Assembly: GCF_050433505.1 (NCBI RefSeq)
Contig: NZ_JBNPXC010000001.1
Span: 1,178,001-1,242,000, forward strand
DNA from: Methanobacterium_D oryzae
GTDB taxonomy: Archaea > Methanobacteriota > Methanobacteria > Methanobacteriales > Methanobacteriaceae
Direction: 5' to 3'
DNA: 64,000 bases
In this document: positions 15,677 through 23,314 of the stretch, piece after piece
How the letters are laid out: each line of letters opens with the position of its first letter
Position numbering within the stretch: the stretch's first letter is position 1
Notes under the pieces: generated by a model
The model's input: the letters and a program-made list of their open reading frames with translations, nothing else
The model's database searches: none
What the model was told of the DNA's origin: nothing
Position numbers and translations under genes: made by a program

Positions 15677-15900
15677 TTAATTATTAATTTTAAATAAAAA
15701 ATAAATACTTATTTTTCTATAAACATTATAAAACTTGAGAATTATTTATATTTTAAGTTTTAAAGGATAAATATTTCTTTAAACAGTTTATTAGGTATTT
15801 TTAAAATTTTTAGTTATTCATTTAATACATTATTTAAAATAATGAAAAAAGATTACAAAAAAATTTATATCTGCAAATATTCATATAATAAAATTGGAGC

Positions 15901-15924
15901 AATGTGGTAATCAATTACCTCATT
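15901..15924. terminator. Stem-loop between the tRNA and the end of the trp operon
   Basis: AATGTGGTAA and TTACCTCATT pair with one mismatch around TCAA. A run of eight T follows on the plus strand, and the trpD stop lies 27 bases further. It may end transcription arriving from either side. Confidence 0.5.
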
Positions 15925-15950
15925 TTATTCTATTTTTTTTGAGTATCTTA

Positions 15951-17024
15951 TTATTTAGCATTTATTTCACATATTGGTGGTTTAAAACTAGATTTTGCAA
16001 ATTCATCAATTTTTTTAAGAGCATCACCGGATTCAATAGCATTAAATGCAATAGTTACTCCTTCTTTAAAATTATCTGTAATTCCAGCAATAAAGAGAAT
16101 TGCACTGGCGTTTACAAGACATAAATCAAGTCTTGCTTGCTCAATCTCATTTTTATTTTTACCACTTAAAACATCTATGGCAATCTTTTTATTTTCATCA
16201 AGGTTAGAAGATGCCTTTATAAACTCCTTATTGGTTCTTTTTATGCCAAAATCTTCCGGATAAATTTCTTTTACTTCAATTTTCCCATTGTCCAGTATTG
16301 CAACTTTTGTTTTTCCAATTGTGGAAATTTCATCCATTGCAGGATTTCCTTCTTCATCGAATCCATGAACTACAATAGCACGTTTCACTCCTAAATTTTT
16401 AAGAACACTGGCCATTATTTCAACATGTTGTGGATCAAAAACCCCGAGAAGCTGAATATCTGCATTTGCAGGAGATGTAAGTGGTCCTAAAATATTAAAG
16501 ACAGTCCTGATACCAAGCTCCCTTCGTACTGGCATTACATGTTTCATTGCTGGGTGGAAATTAGGTGCAAACATGAATCCAATCCCCGATTCTTCCATGC
16601 ACTTTTCTACTCCACACGCATCGGCATTTATATTAACTCCTAAAGCTTCCAGTATATCTGCACCACCGCATTTACTGGTTATACTCCTATTACCATGTTT
16701 TGCTACTACAATTCCACAAGATGCAGCTATTATTGCTGATATAGTGCTTATATTAAAAGTATTTAATTTATCTCCTCCAGTTCCGCATGTATCCACAAGA
16801 GGAGCATCTATATTTGGAGAAACTGGCACACAGATTTCTCGCATAGCTTTTACAAATCCAGTTATTTCATTAACTGTTTCACCTTTCATAGAGAGGGAAG
16901 TTAAAAAAGCAGCTATCTTGGAATCACTTACTTTTCCACTTATTATCTGCATCATACATCCATAAGCTTCATTTTCATTAAGATTATCTTTTGATACTAC
17001 TTTTTTTAAGCATTCATCTATCAT
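15951..17024 (-). CDS. trpD: Anthranilate phosphoribosyltransferase (357 aa)
   Basis: This enzyme adds phosphoribosyl to anthranilate, the second step of tryptophan synthesis. The PRPP-binding DTCGTGGDKLNTFNIST (about residues 78-94) and the KHGNRSITSKCGGADILEALG segment are diagnostic. The length is slightly above the usual 340. It is the last gene of the seven-gene operon, starting 12 bases after the trpA stop. Confidence 0.97.
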   Translation of the reverse strand: MIDECLKKVVSKDNLNENEAYGCMMQIISGKVSDSKIAAFLTSLSMKGETVNEITGFVKAMREICVPVSPNIDAPLVDTCGTGGDKLNTFNISTISAIIAASCGIVVAKHGNRSITSKCGGADILEALGVNINADACGVEKCMEESGIGFMFAPNFHPAMKHVMPVRRELGIRTVFNILGPLTSPANADIQLLGVFDPQHVEIMASVLKNLGVKRAIVVHGFDEEGNPAMDEISTIGKTKVAILDNGKIEVKEIYPEDFGIKRTNKEFIKASSNLDENKKIAIDVLSGKNKNEIEQARLDLCLVNASAILFIAGITDNFKEGVTIAFNAIESGDALKKIDEFAKSSFKPPICEINAK

Positions 17025-17036
17025 AAAACCACTTAG

Positions 17037-17846
17037 TTACATTTTAGTTGCTTCTTTAAGTTCTCTGCAGAATTCACCAATTTTTTGAAGCATCTTTTCT
17101 TTATCATCAAGATTTTTTGTGATTATGTTTAATATGGCACTTGCAACAATAGCTCCATCTGCACCAGCTTTAATGACATTTTTCACATGCTCTGGTTTTG
17201 AAATACCGAACCCAACAGCTATAGGGAGTTTGCTGTGTGCTTTTATACGTTCTACAAGTTCAACGGTCGTGTTTTCAAGTTCACTTCTGGCACCTGTAAT
17301 TCCCATAACTGCAACAACATAAAGGAATCCAGAACACATTTTTGCTACTTCTTGAAGTCTCTCGTTGCTTGTACTTTGTGCAGCCATAAAAATCTGCTGA
17401 ACATCATGTTTCTTCGCTGCTTCAACAGCATCTTTTGCCTCTTCTGGAGGTAAGTCTGCTGCAAGAATGGCATTAGCTCCACTTTCCTTTGCATTTTTAT
17501 AGAATTCATCAAGCCCCATTTTATAAATTAAATTATAGTAAGTTAAGACCCCAATGGGTATATCTGTAAATTCACGCACACTTTTTATAAATTCAAACCC
17601 TTTTTTTGTAGTCATCCCACTTTCAAGTGCTCTTAAGTCAGCAAGTTGCACTGTAGGTCCATCAGCTACAGGATCGCTAAAAGGAAAACCAATTTCAAGT
17701 GCATCAGCACCATTTTCCACGAAGGTCTTTACAATTTTAAGGGATGTTTCAAAATCAGGATCACCAGCAACAACGAAGGGAATAAATGCACCTTCGCGTT
17801 TTTCACGAGCTCTTTTAAATGCATCATCATAACTTTCTATATTCAT
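17037..17846 (-). CDS. trpA: Tryptophan synthase alpha subunit (269 aa)
   Basis: TrpA cleaves indole-3-glycerol phosphate to indole. The catalytic Glu lies in ALEIGFPFSDPVADGPTVQ (about residues 46-64), and the catalytic Asp is in the LAADLPPEEA segment. The phosphate site GITGARSE and GFGISKPEHV follow. It overlaps trpB by four bases (translational coupling), which suits the alpha/beta complex. Confidence 0.97.
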   Translation of the reverse strand: MNIESYDDAFKRAREKREGAFIPFVVAGDPDFETSLKIVKTFVENGADALEIGFPFSDPVADGPTVQLADLRALESGMTTKKGFEFIKSVREFTDIPIGVLTYYNLIYKMGLDEFYKNAKESGANAILAADLPPEEAKDAVEAAKKHDVQQIFMAAQSTSNERLQEVAKMCSGFLYVVAVMGITGARSELENTTVELVERIKAHSKLPIAVGFGISKPEHVKNVIKAGADGAIVASAILNIITKNLDDKEKMLQKIGEFCRELKEATKM

Positions 17847-19015
17847 AAATTCACCCCCATAAGCTTTGCAAGTATATCCACATCTTTATCACCTCTACCT
17901 GAGAGGTTAATAACAATGGTTTTTCCTTTATTATATTTAGCGTATTTTTCAGCCATTCCAACTGCATGAGAACTTTCAAGTGCTGGAAGTATTCCTTCAT
18001 ATTCAGAAAGAAGTTTAAATCCTCTAAGAGCTTCCTCATTTGTTACTGGATAATATTGGGCACGCCCTTTAGCACTTAAATATGCATGCTCTGGCCCTAC
18101 ACCTGGATAGTCGAGCCCTGCTGATATTGAATGGGCTTCAGCAATTTGTCCATGATCATCTTGAAGAACAAAAGAAAGAGATCCGTGTAAAATTCCTTCA
18201 GTACCTGCACTGATAGTTGCTCCGTGTTTATTTTCTAATCCTTCTCCTCCACCTTCAGCACCAATAAGTTCAACTTCTTTATCATCTACAAATTCAGAAA
18301 AAATCCCCATGGAGTTACTTCCACCACCTACGCATGCTATTACAGCATCTGGAAGTTCGCCTTCTTTTTTAAGGATATCTTCTTTTGTTTCTTTCCCAAT
18401 AATTTCTTGGAAGTGTTTTACCATCATGGGATAAGGATGAGGGCCCATTGTGGATCCAATAAGATAATGGGTTGTATCTGAACTTGAAACCCAATCTCTA
18501 AATGCATCATTAATTGCATCTTTTAAGGTTCTTGAGCCATTTGAAACTGGAATAACTTTTGCACCAGATAGTTCCATTCTAAAAACGTTTAATTTTTGCC
18601 GTTCTACATCTTCACTTCCCATATATACCTCAGTTGGGATTTGAAGAAGTGAACCAATCACTGCGGTCGCAATTCCATGTTGGCCTGCACCAGTTTCTGC
18701 TATTAACCTTGTTTTACCCATATATTTTGCAAGAAGTCCCTGTCCAAGAGTATTATTTATTTTATGGGCTCCAGTATGGAGTAAATCTTCACGTTTCAGG
18801 TAAATTTTACATCCTAATTTTTCTGAAAGATTTTTTGCATGGTAAAGAGGAGTTGGTCTTCCTGCAAACTCTCTTAAATAAAATTCTAATTCTGCATTGA
18901 ATTCTTTATCATCTTTATATTTTAAAAAGGCCCTTTCAAGTTCTTCAAGGGCGGGGATAAGGAGTTCTGGTACAAATGCTCCTCCATATTTACCAAACTT
19001 TCCATCTAAAATCAT
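17843..19015 (-). CDS. trpB: Tryptophan synthase beta subunit, TrpB1 type (390 aa)
   Basis: TrpB condenses indole with serine, using PLP. The PLP lysine is in LHTGAHKINNTLGQ, about residue 83; the phosphate loop is CVGGGSNSMGIF. GKYGGAFVPELL at the N-terminus and the standard length mark the TrpB1 group that pairs with TrpA. Start and stop overlap neighbours by one and four bases. Confidence 0.97.
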   Translation of the reverse strand: MILDGKFGKYGGAFVPELLIPALEELERAFLKYKDDKEFNAELEFYLREFAGRPTPLYHAKNLSEKLGCKIYLKREDLLHTGAHKINNTLGQGLLAKYMGKTRLIAETGAGQHGIATAVIGSLLQIPTEVYMGSEDVERQKLNVFRMELSGAKVIPVSNGSRTLKDAINDAFRDWVSSSDTTHYLIGSTMGPHPYPMMVKHFQEIIGKETKEDILKKEGELPDAVIACVGGGSNSMGIFSEFVDDKEVELIGAEGGGEGLENKHGATISAGTEGILHGSLSFVLQDDHGQIAEAHSISAGLDYPGVGPEHAYLSAKGRAQYYPVTNEEALRGFKLLSEYEGILPALESSHAVGMAEKYAKYNKGKTIVINLSGRGDKDVDILAKLMGVNL

Positions 19016-19665
19016 TAAATCACCTTACATATTTCCATAAATTCTTCAATTTTGTGTATATTTTTAATTCCAGGACTATCTTCAACTCCTGAATTCACGT
19101 CAACATAATCAAAATTTTCTTTAATTATTTTTCCTTCATCTTCCATCCTTTGAGTGTTCATTCCACCTGCAAGAATCAGTTTAATATCATTATTATTCCT
19201 TTTTGCAATCTGAGCGGCTTCAATAGCAATTTTAAAGGGTATTTGCTTTCCAGTTCCGCCACTTTTTCCAGAAATCATTGAATCGAACAATAAATAATTA
19301 CAGACTTTAGAAAATTCTTCAATTTCTTCCTTTTTTTCATCATCAATCTTTTCAGGAATTCCAATTGCTCTAATAATGTTTATATCGTTTATTTTAGCAA
19401 TTTCGTTTGCAGATAAAGAATGAAGCTGTACATTTTTAATATTGCATTCATTTGCTTTTTTTACAACTTCCTCAGCTATTTCAGGTTCAAGTACAAGTAC
19501 AGCTTTTCCGGGATTTTCCATTTTATCCATTAATTCATTTATTTTGGCTATATCAATGAACCTCTTGGATCTTTTGATGTTTATAAAGCCAATGAAATGG
19601 GGATCAAATTTTTCTAAAGATTTTAGGTCTGAAGATCTCATTATTCCACAGATTTTAACCTTCAT
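19015..19665 (-). CDS. trpF: Phosphoribosylanthranilate isomerase (216 aa)
   Basis: TrpF performs the Amadori rearrangement of phosphoribosylanthranilate. MKVKICGIMRSSD is the family's N-terminus with the catalytic Cys (residue 6), and LILAGGMNTQRM plus YVDVNSGVEDSPGIK near the C-terminus bind phosphate and supply the catalytic Asp. The sequence is more divergent than its neighbours, as is common for TrpF. It starts one base after the trpC stop. Confidence 0.95.
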   Translation of the reverse strand: MKVKICGIMRSSDLKSLEKFDPHFIGFINIKRSKRFIDIAKINELMDKMENPGKAVLVLEPEIAEEVVKKANECNIKNVQLHSLSANEIAKINDINIIRAIGIPEKIDDEKKEEIEEFSKVCNYLLFDSMISGKSGGTGKQIPFKIAIEAAQIAKRNNNDIKLILAGGMNTQRMEDEGKIIKENFDYVDVNSGVEDSPGIKNIHKIEEFMEICKVI

Positions 19666-19666
19666 T

Positions 19667-20458
19667 TTAATCTACCTTTAAGTTTTTACCTGCTTTCACG
19701 AGTTCTTCTACTTTTTTAGATATGTCTGATGATTCCATTATACTGGAGCCAACTAAAACTGCATCTGCACCATAACTTCCAAGAAGTTTAACATCTTCCC
19801 CAGTTTGTACTCCACTTTCTGATACAAGAATTATATTTTCTGGCACATATTTTGCAATCTTTTCTGTCCTTTTTAGATCAATATTGAAATCTATGAAATT
19901 CCGATTATTTATCCCGATTATATCTGCACCAGCTTTTGTAGCCATTTCTATTTCTTCTCTGTTTTTACATTCTACAAGGGCATCCATTTCAAAATAATGA
20001 CATAAATCAATTCCAAATCGGAGATCTTTGTATAAATCGGCCATTAGAAGCACTGCACTGGCTCCACATGAACGGGCTTCATAAATTTGATATTCGTCCA
20101 TTATAAAGTCCTTTCTGAGAATAGGTAACTTTGTAGCTTTAGATGCAATTCGAAGATTCTTAATATTACTTTTAAAGAAGATTTCTTCAGTTAATACTGA
20201 AACTGCACTTACACCACTTTTTTCATATAATGGAACAACATCTTCAACCAAAAGATTAGAAATATCACCTTTAGATGGAGATGCGGGTTTATATTCACAG
20301 ATTATGGAAACATCATTTTTATCAGTAAGAGCTTTTTTAAAATCTGCCCTTATCTTTTTCCCCCTAATATTTTCTTTTAATTCACTTAAAGGCCGATATT
20401 TCATCTCCCTTTCAAGTACTTTCTTCCTTTCAGCAATTATGAAGTCTATTTTCATCAT
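19667..20458 (-). CDS. trpC: Indole-3-glycerol phosphate synthase (263 aa)
   Basis: TrpC closes the indole ring. SIICEYKPASPSKGDIS holds the catalytic Lys of strand one. LRKDFIMDEYQIYEA, ADIIGINNRNF, ILVSESGV and AVLVGSSIM mark later barrel strands with the catalytic Lys/Glu residues. It overlaps trpG by four bases. It is not fused to TrpF, in contrast to many enterobacteria. Confidence 0.97.
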   Translation of the reverse strand: MMKIDFIIAERKKVLEREMKYRPLSELKENIRGKKIRADFKKALTDKNDVSIICEYKPASPSKGDISNLLVEDVVPLYEKSGVSAVSVLTEEIFFKSNIKNLRIASKATKLPILRKDFIMDEYQIYEARSCGASAVLLMADLYKDLRFGIDLCHYFEMDALVECKNREEIEMATKAGADIIGINNRNFIDFNIDLKRTEKIAKYVPENIILVSESGVQTGEDVKLLGSYGADAVLVGSSIMESSDISKKVEELVKAGKNLKVD

Positions 20459-21051
20459 GTACTGACCTCAAATTTCTTATTCTCAATTTCAAGGAAGTTT
20501 TTAATTATATTTAGCCCTGCTGAAGTTCCTATTGATTCTGGATGGAATTGAAGGCCGAAAACAGGACTATCTACATGTTTTATCCCCATAATAATTCCAT
20601 CATCAGTTTTTGCTGTGATTTCTATGCAATCAGGAATACTTTCTTCATCACAAATAAGAGAATGATATCTTGCAGCTTCCAGGAAATTTTCAACTCCTTT
20701 AAAGATTCCATCATCAGCATGGTTGATTTTACTCAGTTTACCATGAATTGGTTTAGCTCTTGTAATTTTACCACCAAATGCTGCAAAAATGCCTTGATGG
20801 CCTAAACAAACCCCTAAAATTGGAATTTTATATTTAAATTCATGGATTACATCCATACAAATTCCAAAATCTCTCTTGTTTTGTGGATTTCCAGGACCTG
20901 GAGAGATTATTATTTTGTCTGGTTGAATTTGTTTTATTTCTTCAACGCTGATTTCATCATTCCGTTTAACCATAATGTCCTTTTCAAGTTCTCCTATTAA
21001 CTGGTAAAGGTTATATGTAAAAGAATCATAGTTATCAAGTATTAATATCAT
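20455..21051 (-). CDS. trpG: Anthranilate synthase glutamine amidotransferase subunit (198 aa)
   Basis: TrpG supplies ammonia from glutamine to TrpE. The catalytic triad is visible: Cys in PILGVCLGHQGIFA, about residue 80, and His/Glu in FGLQFHPESIGT near the C-terminus. The oxyanion strand ISPGPGNPQ is also present. It shares one base with the trpE stop, so the two subunits are translationally coupled. Confidence 0.97.
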   Translation of the reverse strand: MILILDNYDSFTYNLYQLIGELEKDIMVKRNDEISVEEIKQIQPDKIIISPGPGNPQNKRDFGICMDVIHEFKYKIPILGVCLGHQGIFAAFGGKITRAKPIHGKLSKINHADDGIFKGVENFLEAARYHSLICDEESIPDCIEITAKTDDGIIMGIKHVDSPVFGLQFHPESIGTSAGLNIIKNFLEIENKKFEVST

Positions 21052-22436
21052 TATTGGCCCTCCAAATCTGAAATATTATTACCACTTGCAATTTCAAGAG
21101 CATTTACAATTGCCTGGGCCTTATTTTCGCATTCAAAATATTCATTTTCAGGAATAGAATCATGTACAATCCCTGCTCCGGCCTGTAATTTTGCTTTATT
21201 TCCTTTACAGATTAAAGTCCTTATAATAATTGCAAAATCAGCATTTCCATTTAATGAAAAGTATCCTAAAGCACCGCCATAAGGGCCTCTTGGAATTCCC
21301 TCTAATTCATTTATGATTTCCATTGCTCGGATTTTTGGAGCTCCACTTAATGTTCCTGCAGGAAAAATAGAACTAAAAGCATCTACAGGTGTTATTTCTT
21401 TCCTTAATTTCCCTTTAACGTGGGAAACTATATGTTGCACGTGAGAAAATTTCTTAACATCCATATACTCTGGAACACGTACAGAATCAAATTCGCTAAC
21501 TTTTCCCACATCATTTCGTGCAAGATCAACAAGCATTAGGTGCTCTGCAAGTTCTTTTTCGTCATTTAAGAGTTCTATTTTCAGTTTTTCATCTTCAACC
21601 CTGTTTGCTCCACGTTTTCTTGTCCCTGCAATTGGAAATGTTTCTACCTGCCTTCCTTCAACCCTTACAAGCATCTCTGGACTTGAGCCGATTATTTCAG
21701 TATCTTTAAGTTTTAAATGATACATGTATGGTGATGGGTTCATTTCACGAAGTGTTTTATAAATTGAAAGTTTATCTCCACTTATTTCATATTCGCGAGC
21801 ATTTGAAATCACGCTCTGGAATATTTCACCTGCTTTTATTTTCTCTTTAGCAAGACGCACCATATTTTCAAATTTTTCCCTTGAATAATGGTGTTTTTTG
21901 AATTTAAAATCAATATTACCAATCTTATGAGATTTCTTTGTCATTTGATTTATTTCATCAATTCTGTTTTCTCCTAGAGTTACATATTCACATTTATTCT
22001 GTAATCTATCAAAGATAATGGAGTCTAAGAATAGGCCAAATTCAAAATCAGGGTACTCAGATTCTTCAGTTTTAATATTTTCAAAATGTTTTATTGATTC
22101 ATAGGATATATAACCTACAAGACCACCTATAAATCCTTTTTTTGTAAAATTTTTTGAAGTCAGAGTTTTAATTTCATTGAACGGATTTTCTGTTTCAATT
22201 TCTTCTTCAATGCCATTTTTTTCTATTTTTAAAATATTTCCGCGTGCTTTTAAGATTGCGGTTGGTTTGAAACCTAAAATTGAAAGCCTTGCCAGTCCAC
22301 TATCGCTTTCCATTGATTCGAGGAGAAATGCACTTTCTGAATTTTTGTATATGTTTTTAAATAGTTCAAAAGGAGAATCGAAATTTAATTCGATACTTTG
22401 TGGATTTTTTAATTTAATATCGCCAAAAACATTCAC
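21051..22436 (-). CDS. trpE: Anthranilate synthase component I (461 aa)
   Basis: TrpE converts chorismate to anthranilate. The allosteric tryptophan site appears as AFLLESMESDSGLARLS (about residues 36-52), so feedback inhibition is likely retained. The chorismate core includes GEIFQSVISNAREY, GSSPEMLVRVEGR, PIAGTRKRG and FPAGTLSGAPKIRAMEII. The start is a GTG at 22436. A short frame, 22414-22446, overlaps this start. It is the first gene of the trpEGCFBAD operon and divergent from trpY. Confidence 0.97.
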   Translation of the reverse strand: MNVFGDIKLKNPQSIELNFDSPFELFKNIYKNSESAFLLESMESDSGLARLSILGFKPTAILKARGNILKIEKNGIEEEIETENPFNEIKTLTSKNFTKKGFIGGLVGYISYESIKHFENIKTEESEYPDFEFGLFLDSIIFDRLQNKCEYVTLGENRIDEINQMTKKSHKIGNIDFKFKKHHYSREKFENMVRLAKEKIKAGEIFQSVISNAREYEISGDKLSIYKTLREMNPSPYMYHLKLKDTEIIGSSPEMLVRVEGRQVETFPIAGTRKRGANRVEDEKLKIELLNDEKELAEHLMLVDLARNDVGKVSEFDSVRVPEYMDVKKFSHVQHIVSHVKGKLRKEITPVDAFSSIFPAGTLSGAPKIRAMEIINELEGIPRGPYGGALGYFSLNGNADFAIIIRTLICKGNKAKLQAGAGIVHDSIPENEYFECENKAQAIVNALEIASGNNISDLEGQ

Positions 22437-22446
22437 TGCCTTTCAT
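22414..22446 (-). other. Ten-codon leader frame overlapping the trpE start
   Basis: A minus-strand ATG at 22446 behind GGTGA encodes MKGSECFWRY and stops at 22414, 20 bases inside trpE. It includes one Trp codon. Because the trpE GTG at 22436 has only a poorly spaced AAAGG before it, translation of this frame could aid or tune trpE initiation. It may be chance; no such leader is established that I know of. Confidence 0.35.
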
Positions 22447-22477
22447 ATTTTCACCAAATTTATTTATCACATTAGTT

Positions 22478-22525
22478 TGTATACTATAAAGTACTATTTA
22501 AAGCTTTATAGTACAAATTTGTGCA
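22478..22525. promoter_or_regulatory. TrpY operator and divergent promoter region
   Basis: TACTATAAAG (22482-22491) and CTTTATAGTA (22504-22513) are a perfect 10-bp inverted repeat. With flanks the halves read TTTGTATACTATAAAG and, inverted, TTTGTACTATAAAG. TRP-box-like hexamers (consensus TGTACA) lie at 22478 (TGTATA), 22510 (AGTACA) and 22520 (TGTGCA), and a perfect one at 22580-22585. The arms hold TATA-like sequences on both strands, so TrpY bound here would cover both promoters, as shown in Methanothermobacter. Confidence 0.75.
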
Positions 22526-22599
22526 TTAAATAAAAGTTTTATAATAGAAGGAATTATATAGTGATATTAAGCACAGATATGTACATTGTAGGAGATTAT

Positions 22600-23103
22600 A
22601 TGTGGGAGAAGGTTAAACATAAATTTGAAAAATTTCCAGCTCGTATGAACGTTGCAAGAAAAATAATCGAGTATGGGCTGCGCGTCGGTGAAAATGGCAA
22701 AATATATTGTGGTGATATAGAAATAAGTGATTTAGCGCTTGCAAGAGCTGTTAATGTTGATAGAAGAAGTATAAAAACTACAGTTGAGGTAATTGTCTCT
22801 GATGAATTACTTGCCAAAATATTTGGAAATATAACTCCTGCAGGGCCAATAATCAAAAATGTAGCTAAAGATTTAGGTTTTGGAGTTGTAGAAATTGAAG
22901 CTGAAGCTGGAAACCCTGGAATAATTGCTAAAGCCACAGAATTAATTTCAAAAGAAAATATTAGCATAAGGCAGGTACACGCAGGAGATCCAGAGATTGA
23001 AGAAAATCCTCGCCTTACTATAATAACAGAAAAACCTATTAAAGGGAATTTAATAAATAAATTTCTAAATATTGACGGTGTTAGGAGAGTTTCAATTTAT
23101 TAG
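22600..23103 (+). CDS. trpY: TrpY, tryptophan-sensing transcription regulator (167 aa)
   Basis: An N-terminal helix-turn-helix (ISDLALARAVNVDRRSIKTTVEVI, about residues 40-65) is followed by an ACT-like ligand domain (LGFGVVEIEAEAGNPGIIAKATELISKENISIRQVHAGDPE). This is the TrpY architecture known from Methanothermobacter, where the gene is also divergent from trpE. A longer frame opens at 22561, but TAGGAG before the ATG at 22600 decides the start and leaves the TRP box at 22580 in the leader. Confidence 0.93.
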   Translation: MWEKVKHKFEKFPARMNVARKIIEYGLRVGENGKIYCGDIEISDLALARAVNVDRRSIKTTVEVIVSDELLAKIFGNITPAGPIIKNVAKDLGFGVVEIEAEAGNPGIIAKATELISKENISIRQVHAGDPEIEENPRLTIITEKPIKGNLINKFLNIDGVRRVSIY

Positions 23104-23197
23104 CAATAATTAAATTTATAAGTGTTGAGAATATATAATTTTAAAAAGTCTTTAATTTATTCAATAAGTTATATAGAAGTCAGTTAGGTGATATAAT

Positions 23198-23293
23198 ATG
23201 GATCAAATAATTTTAATTTTAGCAATTTTAATAGCAAGTTGGATTGGAGTATCATTGTTAACTCATGTAATGAATAGAAATGCTTCAGATTAA
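23198..23293 (+). CDS. Single-span small membrane protein (31 aa)
   Basis: The reading frame is MDQIILILAILIASWIGVSL, then LTHVMNRNASD, one hydrophobic helix with a short polar tail. An AGGTGAT ribosome site stands four bases before the ATG, which makes translation credible despite the small size. It lies between trpY and the end of the histidine kinase gene, which is convergent. The function is unknown; it may be a membrane micro-regulator. Confidence 0.6.
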   Translation: MDQIILILAILIASWIGVSLLTHVMNRNASD

Positions 23294-23314
23294 ATATAAA
23301 ATTATTTTAATTAT

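Noticed and set aside
22580..22585. Possible link between the TGTACA core of the shared envelope element and TrpY
   Set aside because: The hexamer is the same, but the extended motif differs from the trp operator and its targets are unrelated to tryptophan; the hexamer is palindromic and common.
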